NCBI GenBank assembly: GCA_963662175.1
Contig: OY759220.1
Coordinates: 46,596,136 to 46,660,135, forward strand
Direction: 5' to 3'
Length of the DNA stretch: 64,000 bases
Origin: Aradus depressus
Lineage: Eukaryota; Arthropoda; Insecta; Hemiptera; Aradidae
This document shows positions 10,430-20,299 of this stretch, one piece after another (position 1 is the stretch's first letter; each line of letters begins with the position of its first letter). Under the pieces are notes generated by a model that had not been told where the DNA came from, did not search any database, and saw only the letters and a list, made by a program, of their open reading frames with translations. The position numbers were made by a program, and so were the translations under genes.

Positions 10430-10682
10430 CTCACCCCCTGAACTCTTTTCCTCCGGTCAATTTGGCTGAAATTCAATAGATGTCTTACTCAATCTTCATT
10501 TACAATTTCTTGTTGAACTCCCCCCTCCTTTGGCCCCCTTTCCTTTTGACGTATTTAGCTGAAAATCAAGTGATTTCGTCCAGAATATATAATACACATA
10601 TAAAATTCCTTCTTGATATATTCATTCTATGGAGAGTTACCGTGTCTACAGTCATACACAAATACTCAGAAATACATGATTT
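10430..10682 (-). repeat. repeat R partial; palindrome 1 begins inside it
   Basis: R blocks such as AGCTGAAAATCAAGTG and GATATATTCATTCTATGG are present. The outer boundary of the first palindrome (10560) falls within this copy. Confidence 0.65.
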
Positions 10683-11596
10683 TTTTTGACGTGAAAACGT
10701 CTTTTCGCTCGTTAAGTACAGTGATAGCCGGTCAAACTTTGTTGTGTTACAAAATTCCGTCAGATTTCAATCGATAATAACTACGAGACTAATAATGCGA
10801 TAACAACGGTTGAGGTCACAATGGATAGAGCATGTCTGTATGTTTGTTGTGCAGTGTTTCTTTTGCCTGTGACGTTATCAGGCTAGTGTGGGCGCCGGTG
10901 GATGAATGTTGCGAATTGCGTTGTGTAAAATTAGTGTAGCGTGATAACGCGTTTAGATAGGACGCTGATTCTGGTGTCATTGTAAAGGGCTTGAGGAGCA
11001 CTACTAGGACTCACAGTGAAACAATAAAAATATTCGCCGAAATATATGTAAAAATCGGTATTAAACTTGAAATTGCAAAATAATTAAAGGTGTTTCATAT
11101 GAATAGTAAATATGCGCGGAATTATAGAAAATGCAAATCAGAGGAAAGCTCGCATCAAAAGGAATTTAAAAAAACTAAAAAGTCTTGTGCCGAGAAAATG
11201 CAAGAGCTACTGCAGCATCGAGAAGAAAATGAAAAGTGATTTTATCCCGACGTTTTCACTGAAAATCTACGGCGTTGACGGACCTTGACTACGCCTTAAT
11301 GTTTTTTTTTTCTTTTTTCGTTTTTAGATTTGGTAGGAAAACTCCGTTGAAAACTCAACATCGATTTTCAGACCGACTACATATATAACTTCCCCTACAC
11401 TTCTTATCGCTGGGGACGTAAAACGATTGTTGAATTTGAATTTCTATAATCGATACTTAGGTACGTATGTAGGTTAAACGATAGAAAAAAGCATTTAGGT
11501 TATAGAAGAGGCAGACGGATGGGTAATGGGCATGACATGGATCGGTCTGATTGGACCAGGTGAGGGACAGACTGACCATCGTACCCCCGCAGTGAC
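10560..11596. repeat. palindrome 1, left arm (1,037 bp)
   Basis: This arm is the inverted partner of 12045-13081. It holds part of repeat R (10560-10682), an inserted segment (about 10690-11335) bearing a small ORF and GTGAAAACGTC motifs near both ends, the end of the same R copy (about 11336-11432), and unique DNA. Substitutions separate the arms, for example AAATGCAAATC here versus AAACGCAAATC in the partner. Confidence 0.9.
11099..11239 (+). pseudogene. 46-codon basic ORF inside palindrome 1 left arm
   Basis: The ORF starts MNSKYARNYRKCKSEESS, is Lys/Arg/Glu-rich and ends in QELLQHREENEK before TGA. The composition looks like a real charged helix rather than a random frame. It lies in a segment flanked by inverted GTGAAAACGTC motifs within a repeat R copy. 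I infer an N-terminal remnant of a transposon protein and do not recognise the family. The inverted copy at 12402-12542 keeps the frame with conservative changes (Cys to Arg, Phe to Leu). Confidence 0.35.
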
Positions 11597-12044
11597 GCCG
11601 CTTTTTTCTGCCGAAGAAGTGGCCTTATTTCCCTACTATCCAGTTATCCACGGTCTCCTCTAAGTAGTCCTGCCTGTCTGTCATCAGCCCCACGGCTTTC
11701 CATTGTCCAATCACAGCCTCACTCAGTGGCCAATTCTTAACTTTTTTCTTTTTTCTTTTTTTTTTTTTTTTCGTTCGGGTTTTAGTTGGAGAAAGGAGCA
11801 AAAAGTCCGGGCTTGCTATCAGTATAAATATGCACATCCAAAGGAGTGACGAAGCTTTCTGAAAAATATTTTGACCTTGGATGTCAAAATTTTTTTCACA
11901 ACATTTTTTTTTCGATCAAAATAAACACTTTTTGTTCCGTGTTTGTCTGCCCCCTAAATTCTTGTCATACGCTAACTCAAGAACCTCTGAACGCGTTTTA
12001 TGAAACTTATTATATAAGTTTGGTTTGACAATCAGAACCCACTA
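11597..12044. other. palindrome 1 spacer, no gene seen
   Basis: This is 448 bp of single-copy DNA between the arms. It has a pyrimidine tract at about 11740-11771 and CCAAT-type motifs (TGTCCAATCAC, GTGGCCAATTC). No gene was recognised. Confidence 0.45.
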
Positions 12045-13081
12045 GTCACTGCGGGGGTACGATGGTCAGTCTGTCCCTCACCTGGTCCAATCAGACCGAT
12101 CCATGTCATGCCCATTACCCATCCGTCTGCCTCTTCTATAACCTAAATGCTTTTTTCTATCGTTTAACCTACATACGTACCTAAGTATCGATTATAGAAA
12201 TTCAAATTCAACAATCGTTTTACGTCCCCAGCGATAAGAAGTGTAGGGGAAGTTATATATGTAGTCGGTCTGAAAATCGATGTTGAGTTTTCAACGGAGT
12301 TTTCCTACCAAATCTAAAAACGAAAAAAGAAAAAAAAAACATTAAGGCGTAGTCAAGGTCCGTCCACGCCGTAGATTTTCAGTGAAAACGTCGGGATAAA
12401 ATCACTTTTCATTTTCTTCTCGATGCTGCAGTAGCTCTTGCATTTTCTCGGCACAAGACTTTTTAGTTTTTTTTAATTCCTTTTGATGCGAGCTTTCCTC
12501 TGATTTGCGTTTTCTATAATTCCGCGCATATTTACTATTCATATGAAACACCTTTAATTATTTTGCAATTTTAAGTTTAATACCGATTTTTACATGTATT
12601 TCGGCGAATATTTTTATTGTTTCACTGTGAGTCCTAGTAGTGCTCCTCAAGCCCTTTACAATGACACCAGAATCAGCGTCCTATCTAAACGCGTTATCAC
12701 GCTACACTAATTTTACACAACGCAATTCGCAACATTCATCCACCGGCGCCCACACTAGCCTGATAACGTCACAGGCAAAAGAAACACTGCACAACAAACA
12801 TACAGACATGCTCTATCCATTGTGACCTCAACCGTTGTTATCGCATTATTAGTCTCGTAGTTATTATCGATTGAAATCTGACGGAATTTTGTAACACAAC
12901 AAAGTTTGACCGGCTATCACTGTACTTAACGAGCGAAAAGACGTTTTCACGTCAAAAAAAATCATGTATTTCTGAGTATTTGTGTATGACTGTAGACACG
13001 GTAACTCTCCATAGAATGAATATATCAAGAAGGAATTTTATATGTGTATTATATATTCTGGACGAAATCACTTGATTTTCA
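12045..13081. repeat. palindrome 1, right arm (1,037 bp)
   Basis: Inverted copy of 10560-11596 with scattered substitutions. It ends abruptly inside repeat R at 13081, only three bases before the second palindrome starts. Confidence 0.9.
12402..12542 (-). pseudogene. inverted copy of the 46-codon basic ORF
   Basis: This is the mirror of 11099-11239 on the minus strand. It starts MNSKYARNYRKRKSEESS and stays open to the same stop. Retention of the frame in both arms despite substitutions is mild evidence that it was coding, but the duplication could also be young. Confidence 0.35.
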
Positions 13082-13389
13082 TTGACAGTGGCAGCCCTAT
13101 TAATGTAAGAACTCTAAAACCAACTATACAATCTCTCTTTCTTAGAGCTATTATAGAATCTTTCGCAAAATTAAACAACTACTAGTCTGACAGATCATTA
13201 GTAAAATTAAAAATGTGTTTTTGTGGGATGATGATCCTTATTTTCGGCAACTCTTCTGAGGTAGCAGCCACTTTTTCCGACAATATTTCGATTTCATCTT
13301 TAGAAAATATCGTTGGTGAAATGAGGACACCTCTGGAAGATTTACTATATAGCTAATTATAATACAAATAATATTTATCTACTTTAAAC

Positions 13390-14525
13390 GAGGGCGCTGG
13401 TAGCTCAGTGGTATGCGTGCTTGACTTCTGAGCTCAACAACGTGGGTTCGTAACATGACCGAGGGCGCTGGTAGCTCAGTGGTATGCGTGCTTGACTTCT
13501 GAGCTCAACAACGTGGGTTCGTAACATGACCGAGGGCGCTGGTAGCTCAGTGGTATGCGTGCTTGACTTCTGAGCTCAACAACGTGGGTTCGTAACATGA
13601 CCGAGGGCGCTGGTAGCTCAGTGGTATGCGTGCTTGACTTCTGAGCTCAACAACGTGGGTTCGTAACATGACCGAGGGCGCTGGTAGCTCAGTGGTATGC
13701 GTGCTTGACTGCTGAGCTCAACAACGTGGGTTCGTAACATGACCGAGGGCGCCGGTAGCTCAGTGGTATGCGTGCTTGACTTCTGAGCTCAACAACGTGG
13801 GTTCGTAACATGACCGAGGGCGCTGGTAGCTCAGTGGTATGCGTGCTTGACTTCTGAGCTCAACAACGTGGGTTCGTAACATGACCGAGGGCGCTGGTAG
13901 CTCAGTGGTATGCGTGCTTGACTTCTGAGCTCAACAACGTGGGTTCGTAACATGACCGAGGGCGCTGGTAGCTCAGTGGTATGCGTGCTTGACTTCTGAG
14001 CTCAACAACGTGGGTTCGTAACATGACCGAGGGCGCTGGTAGCTCAGTGGTATGCGTGCTTGACTTCTGAGCTCAACAACGTGGGTTCGTAACATGACCG
14101 AGGGCGCTGGTAGCTCAGTGGTATGCGTGCTTGACTTCTGAGCTCAACAACGTGGGTTCGTAACATGACCGAGGGCGCCGGTAGCTCAGTGGTATGCGTG
14201 CTTGACTTCTGAGCTCAACAACGTGGGTTCGTAACATGACCGAGGGCGCTGGTAGCTCAGTGGTATGCGTGCTTGACTTCTGAGCTCAACAACGTGGGTT
14301 CGTAACATGACCGAGGGCGCTGGTAGCTCAGTGGTATGCGTGCTTGACTTCTGAGCTCAACAACGTGGGTTCGTAACATGAACGAGGGCGCTGGTAGCTC
14401 AGTGGTATGCGTGCTTGACTTCTGAGCTCAACAACGTGGGTTCGTAACATGACCGAGGGCGCCGGTAGCTCAGTGGTATGCGTGCTTGACTTCTGAGCTC
14501 AACAACGTGGGTTCGTAACATGACC
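13390..14525 (+). repeat. 71-bp tandem array of SINE tRNA-head, 16 units
   Basis: Unit starts fall every 71 bp from 13390 to 14455. Each unit is GAGGGCGCTGGTAGCTCAGT followed by the rest of the tRNA-like head, including a box A (TAGCTCAGTGG) and a box-B relative (GGTTCGTAACA, altered from the SINE's GGTTCGAAACC). The last unit runs into the SINE body. Only a few units differ: a C in GCCGG, one TGCTGAG, one GAACGAG. I infer expansion by unequal exchange of the head of one SINE. Confidence 0.9.
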
Positions 14526-14785
14526 GAGGCCCTTAGTTTATTTTATCTGGGAGGTAAAATAAACTTAAGCCCGCCGTCCTTCGGATGGGACGTTAAGCGA
14601 TTGTCCCGAGCCTGTACGATGTCAGTTACTCGTTAAAGACTGGGTGAATATAAATTTAGGGTAGGCAAAATTTAGGACTCCGACAGTATAGTCGGGCTCA
14701 TGTCCACCAGAGTGACGAAAGAGCGCTCTGGTAGAAGGCGATATGACCTCGTAGGGCATGAGTCAGAAAACCTAACCTAACCTTG
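14455..14785 (+). mobile_element. tRNA-SINE, complete body following the head array
   Basis: After the last head unit the sequence continues as CCGAGGCCCTTAGTTTATTT through CTTCGGATGGGACG to AAAACCTAACCTAACC, the full SINE. It is the source or product of the array and is mirrored at 18103-18429. Confidence 0.85.
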
Positions 14786-15584
14786 TTCATATTCTTTTTG
14801 CAGAACATATTTTACGAGTCGACCTCTGTGCTGACTGACCATAATATGGTAATATGACATCATGAAAATGTGTACACTAAGATAGCTCATTTATTAGATA
14901 AATAAACATCGTCTTAGGGTTTGACACACATGTGATTAATAACGAGAGTAATAGTAAACAAATAAAATGAATTAATTAATAAATACTAGAAAATAAATGA
15001 GTTCGAAATAATAATACCTACTAATAAATACAGTAGCTATAGTTTTTAACTTCATTTAAGTTATGATAAATATTTTTTTTAAATCCTTCCAGAAGTGTCT
15101 TTTTCATGATATTTCGGAACGTTCTTACGTCTCTACCCCAGGACTGAATGTTCGAAATATAGAAAGTAATATTACTATATTTGATTAAAAACCAGTAGCA
15201 ATACAAAACATGATTACGATTTCATTATTTTATTTTATTTTTACATTCCATTTTGTCAATTACATATTATAATGCCTCGTCCTACAGCGAAAGTGTGGAT
15301 TTATTACACTAAGAACGATTCGATCTCAGCGACTTGCAAAAAGTGTTTTAAAATAACGAAATATTGACGAAATACGAATAGTCTCCAGTAGTTTATATAC
15401 TTAGTAAAAATAAATTGTATGTTTATTCTAAAAGGCTTATTATTATTTTCAGTATGTTTTTAATAATATAATTTTATCTTATTCGATTCGATTTATTTGT
15501 TTCTTATGCCCACTACAATATCTCATTTACCTATATCTTTCAAATTGTATTGTGTTTATTATTATTATTATTATTATATAGATG

Positions 15585-15614
15585 TATATATATATATATT
15601 ATATATGGTTTAAA

Positions 15615-15652
<38 letters not shown>

Positions 15653-15665
15653 CATATATATTATA
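15585..15665. repeat. (TA)n microsatellite
   Basis: Alternating TA and TATACATA runs. The mirrored run at about 17205-17310 is longer, so the microsatellite has changed length between the arms. Confidence 0.85.
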
Positions 15666-15789
15666 TATGGTTTAAAATTATTATTTAACGAAGTACTCGA
15701 TGCAATACGATTTTTATTTAAATTTATATAGATTTATAGATTTTTTAAAATTAAATATAACGAACTACTAGATTCAATCGACACGATTA

Positions 15790-15895
15790 GGTATCGATAA
15801 TTTCATTCGATACTTGAGTAGTATCGAAAGTTTTATTCGATACTACTGATGAGTAAAAGTATCGATACTTTGTGGTATCGATAGAACCTTACCCA
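15790..15895. promoter_or_regulatory. cluster of ATCGATA motifs
   Basis: TATCGATA, GTATCGATAC and GTATCGATAG occur three times in about 105 bp, along with several ATTCGATAC or GTATCGAA variants. The first matches the insect DRE/BEAF-type octamer TATCGATA. The cluster is duplicated in the other arm (about 16980-17085). Function is inference only. Confidence 0.25.
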
Positions 15896-15979
15896 CGCTG
15901 ATACTGACTGAGGTCCCACCTTAGATCAGGGCAAGTTAACCTCCCTTATTTAACCCTCCCATAATATGTTATTGTTCCT

Positions 15980-16892
15980 GTTATTGGGACCTGTTTTGTC
16001 GGTCGCACAAATACTCGACATATTGTTGTGTGATCCGTATCGTACTCTGGAAGAGGCGGAATAGTACCTGCTTCAAATTTGTACTGAAAAACCTACGACG
16101 AATATTCAGAATCGCGGCAATTCTGAATATTCGTCATAGGTCAAGAGGCCGTCCATAAATTATCTAACGCATCTAGGAAAGGGGTTCTCAGGATGCGGAC
16201 CACCTGGAGACTTTCATCGCCCATCATGGGGCACGCCAAGTCCATACTCGATCAGAGCGTTCAAAATGATACTTTTATTTAACGTTTCTTGTTCTGCTTC
16301 TCCTTCAGCGGCACTGACGGGTCTACAACCCTTCTTTTATTAGCTTCAAGACGAAGGTGTCATTTGAAACATTGTCTAATCAGATGAAAGGCAGCATAGG
16401 CATGGGAATGTAAAGACCATGAAATCATCTAGAAGAGATGCGACTGGAGCTCGTACAGATTAACTGGTTGTGTTGGTGTGTATAGTCTTCTATTGGAGAC
16501 CTAAATGTCACCTATCCTGGTCAAATTAGAATAGGGGACTACCTGACATCGCACAGACTCGAGGCCGCCATTGTGCGTCTGTGCTCAAGGACCTCTTGAA
16601 TACCGAAGGGAGGTCTCGAGGACAGGGCCTCCCCATTTATCCCTATTACTTCCCCGAACAGACTTCTATTTGCACAACAATTTTACTTATCTTCTTCTGT
16701 TTGTCTTGAGGTTAATTAGCCCATTGTTAGTTTTTCGATATTTCAGAGCTGCTCCTGTTTCTCCTCAAGTATTATAATTGTTGCTATTACTGGATAATCG
16801 TATCGTTTCAAATTTCTCCGAAAATAATTAATTGGATAATTCTAAACTTGTTTCTTAAATATTAAAGAGAAAACCATGAGGCGAAAAAAGTT
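15980..16892. other. palindrome 2 spacer
   Basis: Single-copy DNA of 913 bp between the arms. It holds a strong hairpin at 16097-16135 and a degenerate minus-strand SINE body near 16490-16565. The 68-codon frame at 16571-16777 has no recognisable domain. Confidence 0.5.
16097..16135. repeat. 16-bp perfect hairpin in the palindrome spacer
   Basis: GACGAATATTCAGAAT and its exact inverse are separated by 7 bases (CGCGGCA). It is much stronger than expected by chance in so short a span. Confidence 0.8.
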
Positions 16893-17203
16893 AGGAACAA
16901 TAACATATTATGGGAGGGTTAAATAAGGGAGGTTAACTTGCCCTGATCTAAGGTGGGACCTCAGTCAGTATCAGCGTGGGTAAGGTTCTATCGATACCAC
17001 AAAGTATCGATACTTTTACTAATGAGTAGTATCGAATAAAACTTTCGATACTACTCAAGTATCGAATGAAATTATCGATACCTAATCGTGTCGATTGAAT
17101 CTAGTAGTTCGTTATATTTAATTTTAAAAAATCTATAAATCTATATAAATTTAAATAAAAATCGTATTGCATCGAGTACTTCGTTAAATAATAATTTTAA
17201 ACC

Positions 17204-17204
<1 letters not shown>

Positions 17205-17269
<65 letters not shown>

Positions 17270-17310
17270 CATTTAAACCATTTATTATATATATATATAT
17301 ATATACATCT
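17205..17310. repeat. (TA)n microsatellite, mirrored copy
   Basis: Longer version of the TA run in the left arm. The 68-codon Tyr/Ile frame over it is an artefact of the repeat. Confidence 0.85.
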
Positions 17311-18102
17311 ATATAATAATAATAATAATAAACACAATACAATTTGAAAGATATAGGTAAATGAGATATTGTAGTGGGCATAAGAAACAAATAAATCGAA
17401 TCGAATAAGATAAAATTATATTATTAAAAACATACTGAAAATAATAATAAGCCTTTTAGAATAAACATACAATTTATTTTTACTAAGTATATAAACTACT
17501 GGAGACTATTCGTATTTCGTCAATATTTCGTTATTTTAAAACACTTTTTGCAAGTCGCTGAGATCGAATCGTTCTTAGTGTAATAAATCCACACTTTCGC
17601 TGTAGGACGAGGCATTATAATATGTAATTGACAAAATGGAATGTAAAAATAAAATAAAATAATGAAATCGTAATCATGTTTTGTATTGCTACTGGTTTTT
17701 AATCAAATATAGTAATATTACTTTCTATATTTCGAACATTTAGTCCTGGGGTAGAGACGTAAGAACGTTCCGAAATATCATGAAAAAGACACTTCTGGAA
17801 GGATTTTAAAAAAATATTTATCATAACTTAAATGAAGTTAAAAACTATAGCTACTGTATTTATTAGTAGGTATTATTATTTCGAACTCATTTATTTTCTA
17901 GTATTTATTAATTAATTCATTTTATTTGTTTACTATTACTCTCGTTATTAATCACATGTGTGTCAAACCCTAAGACGATGTTTATTTATCTAATAAATGA
18001 GCTATCTTAGTGTACACATTTTCATGATGTCATATTACCATATTATGGTCAGTCAGCACAGAGGTCGACTCGTAAAATATGTTCTGCAAAAAGAATATGA
18101 AC

Positions 18103-18358
18103 AAGGTTAGGTTAGGTTTTCTGACTCATGCCCTACGAGGTCATATCGCCTTCTACCAGAGCGCTCTTTCGTCACTCTGGTGGACATGAGCCCGACTATA
18201 CTGTCGGAGTCCTAAATTTTGCCTACCCTAAATTTATATTCACCCAGTCTTTAACGAGTAACTGACATCGTACAGGCTCGGGACAATCGCTTAACGTCCC
18301 ATCCGAAGGATGGCGGGCTTAAGTTTATTTTACCTCCCAGATAAAATAAACTAAGGAC
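18103..18358 (-). mobile_element. tRNA-SINE body, mirrored copy
   Basis: Minus-strand SINE body with its CCTAACCTAACC tail at about 18104-18117 (plus strand GGTTAGGTTAGG). It connects directly to the 10-unit head array. Confidence 0.85.
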
Positions 18359-19068
18359 CTCGGTCATGTTACGAACCCACGTTGTTGAGCTCAGAAGTCA
18401 AGCACGCATACCACTGAGCTACCAGCGCCCTCGGTCATGTTACGAACCCACGTTGTTGAGCTCAGAAGTCAAGCTCGCATACCACTTAGCTACCAGTTCC
18501 CTCGGTCATGTTACGAACCCACGTTGTTGAGCTCAGAAGTCAAGCACGCATACCACTGAGCTACCAGCGCCCTCGGTCATGTTACGAACCCACGTTGTTG
18601 AGCTCAGAAGTCAAGCACGCATACCACTGAGCTACCAGCGCCCTCGTTCATGTTACGAACCCACGTTGTTGAGCTCAGAAGTCAAGCACGCATACCACTG
18701 AGCTACCAGCGCCCTCGGTCATGTTACGAACCCACGTTGTTGAGCTCAGAAGTCAAGCACGCATACCACTGAGCTACCAGCGCCCTCGGTCATGTTACGA
18801 ACCCACGTTGTTGAGCTCAGAAGTCAAGCACGCATACCACTGAGCTACCAGCGCCCTCGGTCATGTTACGAACCCACGTTGTTGAGCTCAGAAGTCAAGC
18901 ACGCATACCACTGAGCTACCAGCGCCCTCGGTCATGTTACGAACCCACGTTGTTGAGCTCAGAAGTCAAGCACGCATACCACTGAGCTACCAGCGCCCTC
19001 GGTCATGTTACGAACCCACGTTGTTGAGCTCAGAAGTCAAGCACGCATACCACTGAGCTACCAGCGCC
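18359..19068 (-). repeat. 71-bp tRNA-head array, 10 units
   Basis: Exactly ten 71-bp units on the minus strand, the mirror of 13390-14525 with six fewer. One unit (about 18430-18500) carries private changes (CAAGCTCGC, ACTTAGC, AGTTCCC), so the arrays evolve independently. Confidence 0.9.
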
Positions 19069-19151
19069 CTCGTTTAAAGTAGATAAATATTATTTGTATT
19101 AAAATTCTGGGGGTATTGAGGGTCAGTCAATGAAGAAAATACTATTCAAAT

Positions 19152-19188
19152 GCCAACGTTTCGATATATTTCATATCATCATCAGGGC
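19152..19188 (-). ncRNA. hammerhead-like core in the left inverted repeat
   Basis: Read on the minus strand this is the mirror of the core at 19696-19732: CTGATGA, a 5-bp stem II (GATAT/ATATC), then GAAACGTT. See that entry for the fold. Confidence 0.4.
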
Positions 19189-19695
19189 CTAACAAACATG
19201 GGGGTATCAAGATTAGAAAAATATAATGGGTGATCGATTAAAATTATATATAGGTACATAAATATACATTCACTCATACAACTCCACATAAATACAAATA
19301 TACATCCTAATACATTCACATACATATACACATTGATGAACAACAAGGAAACTTACTATGAATATAGATGGTTGAGGAGAAGGCATGAAGACTGTGAGGT
19401 CTTACGTTCAACTAAGGGTACAGAAGGGTCGAGGGTAACAGATAATAAATCCGGGGAAAACCCCAGTTAACGGGACTTAAATTTGAAGAGAACTACTTAC
19501 TGGCTAACAGATATTTTACTATGTTGAGAAAAAATAAAATAAAATAAAAACTCTATAATTATATAAATAGTAACATAATTTAACTTATTAATTAAATGAA
19601 GAATTTTAGAATTTTAGTATATTTATGTACCTATATATAATTTTAATCGATCACCCATTATATTTTTCTAATCTTGATACCCCCATGTTTGTTAG

Positions 19696-19732
19696 GCCCT
19701 GATGATGATATGAAATATATCGAAACGTTGGC
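19696..19732 (+). ncRNA. hammerhead-like core in the right inverted repeat
   Basis: CTGATGA at 19699-19705 is followed by one extra U, stem II GATAT/ATATC with a 5-base loop, and GAAA at 19722-19725. CG then forms a minimal palindromic stem III, UU a permissible cleavage site, and GGC pairs with the upstream GCC as a 3-bp stem I. Short stem III hammerheads are known in PLEs and can act as dimers. The short stem I makes activity uncertain. Confidence 0.4.
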
Positions 19733-20088
19733 ATTTGAATAGTATTTTCTTCATTGACTGACCCTCAATACCCCCAGAATTTTGAATTCTACAGTCGCTA
19801 GCAAACATCTACATTATTTGTATTATAATTAGCTATATAGTAACTCTTCCAGAGGTGTCCTCATTTCACCAACGATATTTTCTAAAGATGAAATCGAAAA
19901 AGTGGCTGCTACCTCAGAAGAGTTGCCGAAAATAAGGATCATCATCCCACAAAAACACATTTTTAATTTTACTAATGATCTGTCAGACTAGTAGTTGTTT
20001 AATTTTGCGAAAGATTCTATAATAGCTCTAAGAAAGAGAGATTGTATAGTTGGTTTTAGAGTTCTTACATTAATAGGGCTGCCACTGT

Positions 20089-20299
20089 GTAATATGACGG
20101 GAGGGAGATTAAAGGAGAGGCCGGGACAGACAGATGAGTATCTGGTACGGAGAAGAGTCGGCAACCAAGTCTTATCCGCCTCCCGCACCGTCACGAACTG
20201 AATTAATCAGCCCGGCAGGATGATGAGGTTAATTAAGCTTAGTCCGGGCCAGGGGATGGAGGAACGGACACCCAGAGGCCACTACCTGGAACAAGGGGA
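20089..20299. other. no gene seen; unique DNA
   Basis: Moderately GC-rich unique DNA between the palindrome and the minisatellite. No feature recognised. Confidence 0.4.

Larger units (their letters stand above)
13085..15979. repeat. palindrome 2, left arm (2,895 bp)
   Basis: Inverted partner of 16893-20088. In order it contains unique DNA, 16 units of a 71-bp tRNA-head array (13390-14525), the body of a SINE (to about 14785), AT-rich DNA, an AT microsatellite (about 15585-15665) and a cluster of ATCGATA motifs. Substitutions distinguish the arms (for example CCGTCCTTCGG here versus CCATCCTTCGG in the partner). Confidence 0.9.
19089..19824. mobile_element. 712-bp fold-back insertion with 12-bp target duplication and tail extension
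   Basis: The left palindrome arm gives the empty site. ATTATTTGTATT occurs once there and twice here (19089-19100 and 19813-19824), so the element is exactly 19101-19812. It has inverted repeats of about 167 bp (19101-19269 and 19617-19783), a 347-bp centre with no ORF, and a 29-bp unpaired extension at the right end. Inverted terminal repeats, a short tail extension on one side and a variable-length target duplication are described features of Penelope-like elements. No reverse transcriptase is present, so it would be a non-autonomous relative. Confidence 0.75.
16893..20088. repeat. palindrome 2, right arm (3,196 bp)
   Basis: Inverted partner of 13085-15979. It differs by a 724-bp insertion event (19101-19824) and by having 10 instead of 16 head units. 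These two differences together account for almost all of the length difference between arms. Confidence 0.9.

Noticed and set aside
13390..14525. A cluster of functional tRNA genes
   Set aside because: Units are identical to the SINE head, box B is altered to GGTTCGTAACA, and no proper acceptor stem is seen; they are SINE-derived tandem repeats.
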